A DNA stretch of 64,000 bases from contig NZ_CP046640.1 in NCBI RefSeq assembly GCF_017751145.1, forward strand, positions 1,468,137-1,532,136, written 5' to 3'. Source of the stretch: Iocasia fonsfrigidae. Lineage in GTDB: Bacteria; Bacillota; Halanaerobiia; Halanaerobiales; DTU029. The position numbers were made by a program, and so were the translations under genes. Under the pieces are notes generated by a model. The model did not search any database, was not told the origin of the DNA, and saw only the letters and a program-made list of their open reading frames with translations. Below, piece by piece: positions 8,421-17,672 of this stretch; position 1 is the stretch's first letter; the number at the start of each line of letters is the position of its first letter.

Positions 8421-9857
8421 ATGGTTGAAGAAGCATTGACTACTAATAGAGTTACTGATGTTGAGGAGTTAAGTTTGGCTGATAATGGTATGGTTTATAC
8501 TCTGGATGATGTGCCTAAACCCTTTAGCACTGCTCTGGGACTGGGATTACAGCATGTCTTAACAATGTTTGGTGCTACAATATCAGTTCCATTATTACTG
8601 GCACCTGCCCTTGGGATGAGCGGAACACAACTGGCAATTCTGGTGGCGTCTGCTATGCTTTGTTCTGGAGTTGCTACTTTTATTCAGGTTAACTTTGGTA
8701 CAAGATTGCCGATTATACAAGGGGTTTCATTTTCATTTCTTGGTCCATTTTTTGCGATTATAGCAGCTACTGCTGGTGGAGCAGTATCAATGCAGTATAT
8801 AGCAGGGGCTATTATACTGGGGGCTTTAGTAGAGATGTTTATTGGTTTTAGTGGATTGATAGGAAAACTTCAGAAGTTTATATCACCAGTTGTGATTGGG
8901 CCCACTATTGCTTTGATTGGTCTAGCCCTGTATGAATCTGGTGCACCAATAGCTGGCAATAATTGGTTTTTAGCTGGGATTGTTATTGTGGGTGTATTTC
9001 TTTTTAATTTTGTACTTGGTAAAAATAAAAATCTGTTTTCTTTATTCCCGGTTCTGCTGTCAGTAATTGCTGCCTATGTGGTTGCTCTAGTGTTAACTTA
9101 TACAGGGGTTTTTGGTCCGGAATCAGCAGGTTATGTTAGTTTTGAAACATTGCAAGCATCGCCCTGGTTTAGAACACCTGGCCAGATATTCATGCCCTGG
9201 GGAGCACCTAAATTTAGTTTGAGTTTCTTCCTGGTTGTTCTGGCTGGTTATTTAGCTTCTACTATTGAATCTTACGGTGACTATCAGGCTATGAATAAAG
9301 TCTGTCAGGGACCAGAACTAACTCCTCAAAGGGTCAGTAATGGTATCGGCTGTGAAGGCCTGGGTTGTCTGATTACAGGATTATTGGGTGGTTTTGCCAG
9401 CACTAGTTATACAGAAAACATAGGTCTGGTTGGTTTGACAAAAGTAGCCAGTAGGTATGTTGTTAATATTGGTGTAGTTGTTTTGATTTTGTTAGGTATA
9501 ATCGGTAAGTTTGGTGGTTTTATTGCCAGTATCCCCATGCCTATAGTTGGTGGACTTTATATTACAATGTTTGGTTTAATTGCTGCTATTGGTTTATCAC
9601 ATACAGCCAAAGCAGATATGAGTTCACAGAGGAATCTGATGATCATTGGTTTTAGTTTATTTATGGGATTGAGTTTACCAACTTATTTTAGTGCCCATCC
9701 ACTGCTATTTGAAAGTGCTCCCTGGTTATCAGATATAATCAATAGTATTGGTGGTACAGGGATGGCTGTTGGGGCTATTTGTGGCTTAATCCTTGATAAT
9801 CTAATTCCTGGTACAGATCAAGAAAGAGGCTTGGAAGCAGAAGGAGAAGCAGCTTAG
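8421..9857 (+). CDS. NCS2 family uracil/xanthine permease
   Basis: This ~478-residue integral membrane protein of the nucleobase:cation symporter-2 family has QHVLTMFGATISVPLL in the first segment, QGVSFSFLGPFFA in the third, ESYGDYQAM in TM8, and STSYTENIGLVGLTKV in the signature region of TM10. These place it with the uracil-xanthine permeases and suggest import of a pyrimidine or purine base to feed the downstream enzymes. I chose ATG 8421 over the earlier TTG because AAAGG lies 9 nt upstream. The context favours a pyrimidine, but specificity cannot be read reliably. Confidence 0.88.
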   Translation: MVEEALTTNRVTDVEELSLADNGMVYTLDDVPKPFSTALGLGLQHVLTMFGATISVPLLLAPALGMSGTQLAILVASAMLCSGVATFIQVNFGTRLPIIQGVSFSFLGPFFAIIAATAGGAVSMQYIAGAIILGALVEMFIGFSGLIGKLQKFISPVVIGPTIALIGLALYESGAPIAGNNWFLAGIVIVGVFLFNFVLGKNKNLFSLFPVLLSVIAAYVVALVLTYTGVFGPESAGYVSFETLQASPWFRTPGQIFMPWGAPKFSLSFFLVVLAGYLASTIESYGDYQAMNKVCQGPELTPQRVSNGIGCEGLGCLITGLLGGFASTSYTENIGLVGLTKVASRYVVNIGVVVLILLGIIGKFGGFIASIPMPIVGGLYITMFGLIAAIGLSHTAKADMSSQRNLMIIGFSLFMGLSLPTYFSAHPLLFESAPWLSDIINSIGGTGMAVGAICGLILDNLIPGTDQERGLEAEGEAA

Positions 9858-9888
9858 TAGAAGTTTAGATATTAAAATATAGGGAGAG

Positions 9889-9928
9889 AATCCAGTAGTG
9901 ATTTATTATTAAGATTTACTACTGGATT
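9889..9928 (+). other. Intra-operon hairpin upstream of dihydropyrimidinase
   Basis: AATCCAGTAGT and ACTACTGGATT form an 11-bp perfect stem with an 18-nt AT-rich loop, between the permease and hydA. There is no T run after it, so it is more likely an mRNA-stabilising or processing structure than a terminator. Confidence 0.6.
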
Positions 9929-10003
9929 CAATTATTAGATTGGAAAAATTAGAATTGAAAATATTCATTATCTATGTTGAAAATTATTTGGGGAGGCATG
10001 ATT

Positions 10004-11371
10004 ATGACTATATTGATCAAAAATGGTACTATTATTACGGCTATAGATAGTTATCAGGCAGACTTATTAATAGAGAACCAGAAAATTGCAATGGTTGGAA
10101 CAAATATAAAGTATGATCCAGATCAAATAATTAACGCAGAGGGGAAATATATCCTTCCAGGTGCCCTGGATGCTCATGTCCATTTAGAAATGCCCTTTGG
10201 TGGGACTATTTCTGCTGACAGTTATGAGGCTGGTACAAGGGCAGCTGCTTGTGGTGGGGTTACAACAGTTTTTGATTTTGTTATGCAGAATAAGGGTCAG
10301 GGACTAATGGAAGCTATAAAAGGCAGAGAAGAGTTGTGTGCCCCTCAGGCATGTGTGGATTATGGCTTTCATGTAGCAATTACTGATCTTAGTGATGATG
10401 TAATTAGAGAATTGGAAGATGCGGTAGAGTATGGAGTACCCAGTTTTAAAACATTTATGGCCTATAAAAAGTCAGGTTTAATGGTTGATGATGGGGTACT
10501 TGCTTATCTATTGGAAAAATCTAAGGATATTGGAGCATTAATCTCAGTACATGCTGAGAATGCAGATATTACTGAGCGCCGTGTAGAAAAGTATTTGTCT
10601 GAAGGCAAAACTTCTGCCTGGTATCATTATAAAAGCCGTCCTGAATTTGTAGAAGCAGAGGCTGACAAAAGGATAATACATTTAGCTAAATCATTGGATG
10701 CCCCGGTTTATATAGTTCATCTGGCCAATAAAGAGGGGATGGAAGAAGTCACTAAAGCTCGTGATGAGGGCTATGAAATATATGCAGAAACATGTCCTCA
10801 TTATCTGCATTTTACAAATGAAGTTTATAAGAGAGATGATGGTAGAAATTACGTATGTTCACCACCTATTAAGGGTAAGGAAAGTCAGGATTCCCTCTGG
10901 GAAGGAATTAAAAAGGGAGATATATCAGTGATTGCAACTGATCACTGCCCATTCCAGAGTGGAGAAAAAGACTGGGGTATTGATGACTTTAGCAAGATCC
11001 CTAATGGCTGTATGGGAGTAGAGAACCTATATCCTTATATGTTAAGTGAGGCCAATCAAGGGAGAATTTCATTTAATAAAGTTGTAGAATTGTGTTCTAC
11101 AAATCCTGCTCAGATATTTGGTTGTGCTGACCGTAAGGGTACCATCGTTCCCAATATTGATGCTGATCTGGTAATTTATGATCCGCAAAAGAAATTTACT
11201 ATTACTCAAGAAAAAATGCATTCAGATATAGACCACACTATCTGGGAAGGGGTAGAACTAGATGGTTATCCAATTATGACTCTTTCGAGAGGTAGAGTTG
11301 TATATCAAGATGGGGAATTTCTCGGGGAAGCAGGCTGGGGTAATTTTGTTAAAAGGAGCCTTAAACGGTAA
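10004..11371 (+). CDS. hydA: Dihydropyrimidinase / D-hydantoinase
   Basis: This 455-residue cyclic amidohydrolase carries DAHVHLEMPFGGT near residue 55 (HxH metal ligands), the SFKTFMAYK block near 148 with the lysine that is carboxylated to bridge two metals, VHAEN near 183, and ATDHCPF near 311 (the last Asp). It hydrolyses 5,6-dihydrouracil or dihydrothymine to the N-carbamoyl-beta-amino acid. The start at 10004 is chosen over an in-frame ATG 30 nt upstream because GGGGAGG sits 7 nt before it. It lies between permease and preA-type genes, which fits reductive pyrimidine catabolism. Confidence 0.9.
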   Translation: MTILIKNGTIITAIDSYQADLLIENQKIAMVGTNIKYDPDQIINAEGKYILPGALDAHVHLEMPFGGTISADSYEAGTRAAACGGVTTVFDFVMQNKGQGLMEAIKGREELCAPQACVDYGFHVAITDLSDDVIRELEDAVEYGVPSFKTFMAYKKSGLMVDDGVLAYLLEKSKDIGALISVHAENADITERRVEKYLSEGKTSAWYHYKSRPEFVEAEADKRIIHLAKSLDAPVYIVHLANKEGMEEVTKARDEGYEIYAETCPHYLHFTNEVYKRDDGRNYVCSPPIKGKESQDSLWEGIKKGDISVIATDHCPFQSGEKDWGIDDFSKIPNGCMGVENLYPYMLSEANQGRISFNKVVELCSTNPAQIFGCADRKGTIVPNIDADLVIYDPQKKFTITQEKMHSDIDHTIWEGVELDGYPIMTLSRGRVVYQDGEFLGEAGWGNFVKRSLKR

Positions 11372-11540
11372 GCTTGCAAGATTAAAATAGGCACTATTTG
11401 CATAATGGATTGTCATCAGGTATGTTGGGCCAGTGGAATATTATGCCAGACACCTAATTAATAAATAAAAAATATAAAATTCAAGTAACTGAAGAGAGTT
11501 AATATATATAAGTAGCACTTAAATATTGCACTTTTGCGTT

Positions 11541-11722
11541 CCAGCCAATTATATTAATTCCGCTTGTCGTTCACTCCAGCATCCGTGCCTTCGTTCTCTG
11601 TCACAACTTTTTACTTCAAAGCATAGAGTCACGCTATGAAGCAAAGCTTCAAGCCGTGCTTCTAATGTTCCGGCGTCCTGCCTCCACAAAAAGTTAGAGT
11701 CGCTCCATTAATATAATTGGCT
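11541..11722. repeat. GC-richer structured element bounded by 16-bp inverted repeats
   Basis: Most of 11372-11796 is gene-free. Inside it, AGCCAATTATATTAAT (11543-11558) and its perfect reverse complement (11707-11722) bound about 150 nt that is visibly richer in G and C than the flanks. Further inverted pairs lie inside, including AACTTTTT with AAAAAGTT, and GAAGCAAAGCTTC. There is no open frame of note. It could be a MITE-like element, an attC-like site or a structured RNA; nothing here decides between them. Confidence 0.55.
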
Positions 11723-11796
11723 TACACAAAGCATTAGTGTGAATAAATTAAATGAAACTTATATAGAAGGATGAATAATAAGAAGAGGTGATAGAA

Positions 11797-12132
11797 ATGC
11801 GCAAGTTAACCTTCGATCTAGCTGAACAGGAAGTTGCAAGGTGTTTGTTGTGTTATGATCCACCATGTACACAGGCTTGTCCAGCTAATATTGATTCTGC
11901 CAGTATTATTCGTTCAATACGGTTTGAGAATTTCCCTGGGGCTCAAGCAAAATATAGGAAATTCGGCTTTCTAGATAAGACTTGTTCAGAGCTTTGTTTT
12001 GAGCAGAGAAATTGTGAAAAAGCCTGTATCAGGGGAAGATTGGATAGTCCTATAAAAATAAGCAGCATAAATAATTTTCTGTCTAATTTGGAATTAGGTA
12101 TTTTAAAGAAGGTGAATAATGATGGCAGTTAA
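11797..12132 (+). CDS. Stand-alone PreT-type N-terminal Fe-S domain (dihydropyrimidine dehydrogenase partner)
   Basis: This 111-residue protein equals only the N-terminal alpha-helical Fe-S domain of PreT/GltD-type proteins. It has [14 protein letters not shown] near the start and CSELC...CEKACIRG later, the pattern of the two [4Fe-4S] clusters in that domain. Full-length PreT has about 410 residues and continues into FAD and NAD(P)H domains; here the gene ends after a short helix and overlaps preA by 14 bp. The frame is clean and the ribosome site (AGAGGTG) is good, so it looks like a deliberately small subunit rather than decay. ATG 11797 fits the ribosome site better than the GTG at 11788. 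Confidence 0.8.
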   Translation: MRKLTFDLAEQEVARCLLCYDPPCTQACPANIDSASIIRSIRFENFPGAQAKYRKFGFLDKTCSELCFEQRNCEKACIRGRLDSPIKISSINNFLSNLELGILKKVNNDGS

Positions 12133-13354
12133 GGATTTATCAATAGAGTTTTGTGGAATTAGGTGTGAAAACCCTTTTTTTCTTGCCTCATCACCGATTT
12201 CCAGTAATTATGAAATGGTTTCCAGGGCTTTAGATGCAGGTTGGGGTGGATTGGTTTTTAAAACAGTTGGTTTTTTTGTAGCCAATGAGGTTTCACCTAG
12301 ATTTGACCAGCTTAAAAAAGAAGGTAGGTCTTTTATTGGTTTCAAAAATCTGGAGCAGACTTCTGAAAAGGGTTTGGAAGAAAACCTGCTGGAAATGGAA
12401 AAAATCAAACGGGATTTTCCTGATAAGATCTTAATTGCGTCTATTATGGGACAGAGTGAAGAAGAATGGAACCAACTGGCAAAATTAATGACAGGGGTTG
12501 GAGTAGATATTATAGAATGTAATTTTTCTTGTCCCCAGATGGCTGATAACAAATTAGGAGCAGATGTAGGTCAAAACCCTGAACTGGTTAAGTCTTATAC
12601 TGAAGCAGTTGTAGCCGGTACTGATCTACCAGTATTAGCAAAAATGACTCCTAATTTGGGTAGTATGATACCACCTGCCTTAGCAGCTATTGAGGGAGGG
12701 GCAAGGGGGTTGGCCGCTATAAATACTATCAAAAGTATAACTTCAGTAGATATTGAAAAAATGGCTCCTGCTCCAGTTATTAATGGTAAATCATCTGTAT
12801 CCGGTTATTCTGGTAAAGCCATAAAGCCTATTGCCTTAAGATTTATATATGAGTTAGCCAGTTATCCTGACTTATATAATGTGCCTGTCAGTGGGATTGG
12901 GGGGATAGAAACCTGGCAGGATGCCCTGGAATTTATACTACTTGGTGCACGTAATGTCCAGGTAGGAACTGCTGTGATGCAGTATGGATATCGTATTATT
13001 GAGGATATGATCAGTGGATTGAGTTATTATCTGGCCAGTAATGGATTTGAGAGTCTGGAAAAACTGCTAGGGTTAGCCCTCGATAATATTGTATCTGCTG
13101 ATAAACTGGATCGGAATTTTATTTTATATCCAGAGATAGATCAGAAAAAGTGTATTGGTTGTGGACGGTGTTATATATCATGCTGTGATGGTGGGCATCA
13201 GGCGATAAGCTGGTCAAAAGTTCGTCAGCCAGTAGTGATTGAAGAAAAATGTGTCGGCTGTCACCTCTGTAATCATGTATGTCCCAGTGGTGCAATTAAG
13301 ACCGGTAAGATGGTTTTCAAAAAAGCTCTTGACTTTAAGGAAGATATTATTTAA
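12119..13354 (+). CDS. preA: Dihydropyrimidine dehydrogenase subunit PreA
   Basis: This 411-residue protein has an FMN-binding dihydroorotate-dehydrogenase-like TIM barrel in residues 1 to ~310, including NFSCPQM near the active-site loop and the glycine-rich [11 protein letters not shown]-terminal 2x[4Fe-4S] ferredoxin follows, with [11 protein letters not shown] near residue 344 and [12 protein letters not shown] near 377. PreA reduces uracil or thymine to the 5,6-dihydro form. It normally gets electrons from NADH through PreT, but only the Fe-S part of PreT is encoded beside it here. The start overlaps the preceding gene, which suggests coupled translation. Confidence 0.9.
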   Translation: MMAVKDLSIEFCGIRCENPFFLASSPISSNYEMVSRALDAGWGGLVFKTVGFFVANEVSPRFDQLKKEGRSFIGFKNLEQTSEKGLEENLLEMEKIKRDFPDKILIASIMGQSEEEWNQLAKLMTGVGVDIIECNFSCPQMADNKLGADVGQNPELVKSYTEAVVAGTDLPVLAKMTPNLGSMIPPALAAIEGGARGLAAINTIKSITSVDIEKMAPAPVINGKSSVSGYSGKAIKPIALRFIYELASYPDLYNVPVSGIGGIETWQDALEFILLGARNVQVGTAVMQYGYRIIEDMISGLSYYLASNGFESLEKLLGLALDNIVSADKLDRNFILYPEIDQKKCIGCGRCYISCCDGGHQAISWSKVRQPVVIEEKCVGCHLCNHVCPSGAIKTGKMVFKKALDFKEDII

Positions 13355-13434
13355 AATTAATATTTAATGTGGATGCAGGGATTTATATCTTATTTTGAAT
13401 AATTTGATCTGGAGAAAGGTGGTAAAGCGATTAT

Positions 13435-14598
13435 ATGAAAGCAGCAAGGTTTCTAACGCCTAAATCTATTTTTTATGGAGAAGGTGTCCTTGATCAAGCC
13501 TTAAAGGAGATAGTCAGTTATGGGAATAAACCCTTAATTGTAACAGGTAATTCTGCAGTAAGGCTTGGTTATGTTAAACGGGTTATGGAATTTCTTAGAG
13601 ATTATAATATATTTCCTGTACTTTATAATGATGTAACTTCAGAACCTGATGATAAACATGTGGAAAAAGGATTAGAAATTTATGAAAATAATAATTGTGA
13701 TTTCTTAATAGCTATCGGTGGGGGTAGTCCTATTGATGCAGCTAAAGCTATCGGAATTATGGTTGCAAATCCTGGGAAGATAAGTGATTATATGGGGCTG
13801 GATAAAGTTGAAAATAATATTCCAGCAGTCATAGCTATACCTACAACCTCAGGTACAGGTTCCGAAGTTACAAGATATACAATCATTAATGATACCTCAA
13901 GAGATGTAAAAATGTTGATAGCCAGTTTCTATATAATGCCAGAGATGGCCATAGTAGATCCTGAATTAACTATCTCTGTACCAGCTTCTGTCACTGCTGC
14001 TACTGGTTTAGATGCCTTAACTCATGCAATTGAGGGATATACTTCTGTTAAAAATCAGCCCCTTACTGATAATTTAGCTTTGTCTGCTATTAGAAAAATA
14101 TCCAGGTATTTAAAGAGAGCTTATCTGGATGGAAATGATATGGAAGCCCGCAGTCAACTTATGTTGGCATCTACAGAGGCAGGACTTGTTATTAATAACT
14201 CTTCTGTAACATTAGTACATGGTATGTCAAGACCTATTGGTGCTTTATTTCATATTCCTCACGGTATTTCAAATGCAGTTTTGCTTGGTGATTGTATGAA
14301 ATTTGCCTGTACTGGTAATCAGAAAAGGTTTGCAGAGCTTGCTAGGGCTATGGCGAATAATCGTATAGATGGTTCTGCTCCAGAACTGGCTATTAAGGGT
14401 GTGATGCTGATAAGAAGTCTTTGCAATGATGTGGGAATACCTAATCTACTGGAACTGGGTATTGAGAAAAATGATTACTTAGCTAATTTGGAAAAAATGG
14501 CTGAGGATGCACTGGCAAGTGGTAGTCCTGGAAATACATATCGTAGTCCAGATAAAGAAGATATAATATCAATTTATAAGAAATTACTAGATAGCTAA
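13435..14598 (+). CDS. Iron-containing (type III) alcohol dehydrogenase
   Basis: This 387-residue enzyme has the dinucleotide-binding GGGSPIDAAKA near residue 95, TTSGTGSEVTR near 138, and the iron ligands in LDALTHAIEGY, LVHGMSRPIG and HIPHGISNA. It reduces aldehydes with NAD(P)H. As the last gene of the nucleobase cluster it could turn malonate semialdehyde, made by the aminotransferase, into 3-hydroxypropionate; this comes from context, not from the sequence. GGAGAAAGGTGG lies a little upstream of the ATG. Confidence 0.85.
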   Translation: MKAARFLTPKSIFYGEGVLDQALKEIVSYGNKPLIVTGNSAVRLGYVKRVMEFLRDYNIFPVLYNDVTSEPDDKHVEKGLEIYENNNCDFLIAIGGGSPIDAAKAIGIMVANPGKISDYMGLDKVENNIPAVIAIPTTSGTGSEVTRYTIINDTSRDVKMLIASFYIMPEMAIVDPELTISVPASVTAATGLDALTHAIEGYTSVKNQPLTDNLALSAIRKISRYLKRAYLDGNDMEARSQLMLASTEAGLVINNSSVTLVHGMSRPIGALFHIPHGISNAVLLGDCMKFACTGNQKRFAELARAMANNRIDGSAPELAIKGVMLIRSLCNDVGIPNLLELGIEKNDYLANLEKMAEDALASGSPGNTYRSPDKEDIISIYKKLLDS

Positions 14599-15245
14599 TC
14601 TTAAAGTCTTAGCGGAGTATATTTCATTCCGTTCATTGTTCTTGTGCCAGGCCATTTCATAAGAAATCAAATTACTTATATCCATGGGAATGAGAAGGAT
14701 ATAATCAATATATATTACCAGATCACACAGCCACAGAAAAATATTTAGTTGAGTCTAGAGTATAATATTATGAGAAACAACCTTTATCTGGAAAACTATT
14801 TAATTAACTCTGTTATGCTTGTTAACATAAGTGATAACAAATGGATTAACTACAGCAGGTGAAGGAAAAGCAACCATGATGATGAAGTAATCCTCCTATG
14901 CTATAATATATTTGGCTTCGACAGTCAAAATATAAGCATAGGAGAAAAAACTTTGAATTCTTTAAGTGGTAAATATACTTACTATGCACTGGGTACTGTA
15001 GCTCATAAACACGGCATAATCGGTAGTAATCTCTGTGGTCAGGACATACAGTTTAAGGGAGTTATAGGTACCTCAATTAATTAAGCTTTTTGATCTGGTT
15101 GTGGTCAGAACTGGATTTGATGAAGATCCATCGGCTAAAAAATATATTGCATATACGCTGCACTTAAATTCATGAACCTAACCAAAGTCTGGTCAAGGTT
15201 CATCAACTTCTTAAACTCAAATAGGTTAGAACGCCAAGAAAGCTT
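14599..15245. other. Gene-free stretch between alcohol dehydrogenase and MATE remnant
   Basis: About 650 bases without a complete gene. Around 14950-15084 a short open frame encodes YYALGTVAHKHG then IGSNLCGQDIQ but has no start signal and no family I recognise; it is probably a relic. The words TTGTGCCAGGCCATTTC near 14643 resemble TTGTGCCGGGCATTTCC at 34421, next to another remnant. Confidence 0.4.
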
Positions 15246-15553
15246 GATATTTCTTGCAAAGTGAAACTCCAGAATTTCTATGTTAACCTCCTTATGTATG
15301 AATATCCTAAATATCTTCGGTAATGCTATAGTGATCTATGGCTTCGGTATGGGAGTCGAGGGGGTCGGTATCGCTACATTAATATCCCGCATTGTAGCAG
15401 CTATTATTATGATTGTACTTATTCGGATACCTACTTATGATACCCATATTGAAAGCTTTTGTCTGAAATTTGATTTTCAAATGATTAAACAAATTTTGTA
15501 GATTGGTATACCCAATAGTTTAGAGAATAGTATGTTTCAGGTAGGAAAAATAC
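15246..15553 (+). pseudogene. MATE transporter remnant (internal fragment)
   Basis: This is a fragment of about 100 codons, nearly identical to the middle of the intact MATE gene at 57323-58678 (the part reading FGNAI.IYGFGMGVEGVG and IRIPTYD). It lacks both ends and carries a CAG to TAG change at 15499-15501, so ILQIG reads IL-stop-IG. Similarity ends at GKI, where unrelated sequence begins 43 bp before the next MATE gene. It is dead, and evidence of a duplication that later decayed. Confidence 0.85.
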
Positions 15554-15595
15554 CTAAAGAATACAAAATTAACTATATAGAATTGAGGCACACTT

Positions 15596-16969
15596 GTGGA
15601 AATTGAAAATGATTTTTCAAAGGGCAGTATTACTAAAAATATTATGAACATGGCAGTTCCAATGATCCTGGCTCAACTGGTCAATGTACTCTATAATATT
15701 ATCGACCGGATATTTATTGGCAGAATGCCAGGAGATGCCTTTTTAGCCTTAACAGGTGTAGGTATCTGTCTACCGATTATATCTATGGTGATGGCTTTTG
15801 CTAACCTATTTGGAATGGGTGGTGCGCCTTTATGTTCAATAGAACGTGGTCGTCAGAACTGTGATGAAGCAGAAAAAATTATGGGAAATTCATTTCTTAT
15901 GTTAGTCTCTAGTGGCATTATTTTAACAATAATAGGTTTGTTAATAAAAAAACCGATGCTCTATTTGTTTGGAGCAAGTGAGATGACTTTCCTCTATGCA
16001 GACCAATATGTAACTATTTATCTTCTTGGTAATATCTTTGTCATGATTAGCCTGGGAATGAACCCTTTCATCAATGCCCAGGGATTTGGCCGTATTGGTA
16101 TGATGACAGTAATCTTAGGTGCAATTATAAACATTATCCTTGATCCAATCCTTATCTTTAAATTAGATATGGGTGTACAGGGAGCAGCTTTAGCAACTAT
16201 TATCTCTCAGTCACTATCTGCAATATGGGTTCTTGGGTTTCTAACAGGGAAAAAAGCAATTTTAAAATTAAAGAAAAGCAGTCTCAGACTCAAAAAAGAA
16301 AGAATAAAACGTATTATAGGTTTAGGGACCTCTGGATTTGTAATGCAATTTACTAATTCTCTGGTCCAGATAGTTTGTAATACTACTCTTCAACTATATG
16401 GCGGAGACTTATATGTAGGGATCATGACTATCTTAAATTCAATTCGAGAATTTATCACAATGCCGGTTCAAGGATTAACAACTGGGGCTCAACCTGTTAT
16501 TGGATTCAATTATGGTGCCCGTGAATATAAGAGAGTAAAAAGTAGTATTAAATTTACAGCAATAACATCTATTACTTATACTACTTTAAGCTGGTTATTA
16601 CTTCTGGGCTTCCCCGAGTTCTTCATCAGCATCTTTAATAATGATCCAGAGGTAATAAAAGCAGGAATTCCTATGATGCGACTTTTCTATGCTACTTTCT
16701 TTATGATGGCATTACAATTTACCGGACAAACAACCTTTGTAGCTTTGGGCAAAGCAAAACATGCTGTCTTTTTCTCAACTTTCAGGAAGGTTATTCTTGT
16801 AACTCCCCTTGTTATATTATTACCAGGATTTTTGGGGTTAGGAACAAATGGTATATTTATAGCAGAACCAATTTCACAGTTCATAGGTGGAACTGCCTGT
16901 TTTACCACCATGTTATTCACTATCCGGAAGGAAATAAAGAGAAATATCCACCGATCTATTGTTAAATAA
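15596..16969 (+). CDS. MATE family multidrug/sodium antiporter, MepA-like
   Basis: This 457-residue protein has about twelve membrane segments in two homologous halves. NIMNMAVPMILAQLVNVLYNIIDR at the N-terminus and GTSGFVMQFTNSLVQ at the start of the second half are typical of the MepA branch, as is QPVIGFNYGARE. MATE proteins export cationic drugs or metabolites using sodium or protons. It starts at GTG with TTGAGG 7 nt upstream. It is from a different branch than the MATE remnant just upstream and the intact gene at 57.3 kb. Confidence 0.88.
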   Translation: MEIENDFSKGSITKNIMNMAVPMILAQLVNVLYNIIDRIFIGRMPGDAFLALTGVGICLPIISMVMAFANLFGMGGAPLCSIERGRQNCDEAEKIMGNSFLMLVSSGIILTIIGLLIKKPMLYLFGASEMTFLYADQYVTIYLLGNIFVMISLGMNPFINAQGFGRIGMMTVILGAIINIILDPILIFKLDMGVQGAALATIISQSLSAIWVLGFLTGKKAILKLKKSSLRLKKERIKRIIGLGTSGFVMQFTNSLVQIVCNTTLQLYGGDLYVGIMTILNSIREFITMPVQGLTTGAQPVIGFNYGAREYKRVKSSIKFTAITSITYTTLSWLLLLGFPEFFISIFNNDPEVIKAGIPMMRLFYATFFMMALQFTGQTTFVALGKAKHAVFFSTFRKVILVTPLVILLPGFLGLGTNGIFIAEPISQFIGGTACFTTMLFTIRKEIKRNIHRSIVK

Positions 16970-17289
16970 GAGTTAAAATAAGGCCCAAAAAGTGAAAGGC
17001 ATAAAAAATCTCCTATATTTTTAGAATTGGAAGTAGTATATTCCAAAATATAAATATAGATGGTATGTTAATATTTTTCTCTGGAGTAGAGGGCTTTTTA
17101 GGATTGTTTTTAATGTTATATTTCACAGTGGCTTTTGTAAGAAAGATTTTAAGATAATAAAATATTAAAACTAAAAAAGCGCACATTGTCTAACAAATCA
17201 GGAGTATTTTCGTAATTGCAAGAAAGCAAAATTATAGAATTAAAAGATAGAAATTATATGATTTTTGAGTTTAAATTAGAATATTAATA

Positions 17290-17326
17290 AAAAAAGCCAT
17301 GATGATTATAATCATCATGGCTTTTC
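17290..17326. repeat. Bidirectional hairpin of the AAGCCATGATGA family (copy 2)
   Basis: AAAAGCCATGATGAT / ATCATCATGGCTTTT is a perfect stem with A and T tails. It lies in the gene-free stretch 16970-17672. Just beyond it (about 17375-17400) the minus strand reads TLRNKKP-stop, matching the HigA-like tail next to copy 1, so the similarity extends past the hairpin. Near 17191-17229 is one copy of the dispersed TAACAAATCAGGAG motif. Confidence 0.75.
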
Positions 17327-17672
17327 TTTAACTATTTTAATATTCGGATGATCTTTTTTACTTCTTCAGGGTCAAGGTTTTTTGTTTCTTAGAGTAAATG
17401 CAGTAAATCTTCTCGGTCTGCTCAAAATAAGATAGCAAATTTTTAAGTTCAGAATTATTCTGTTATTTTTTTGTTTTATTGATTATAAATTATGCAGAGC
17501 TAGAGGGTTATATTACGGTAGCAAGATATAATAATTAATCATAATAAGTCCTATGTCAATAATTATTATAAACTACTACAAATTACCCAAAATTACAAAA
17601 TCCAATGCTGCAAATAACAATATATGTTATAATAACATAATAAGGAAAATAATAAAAGGAGTTATTAAGAAG

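Noticed and set aside
11541-11722. Calling the structured island an integron attC site
   Set aside because: The arms do not contain AAC/GTT core boxes in the right places on either strand.
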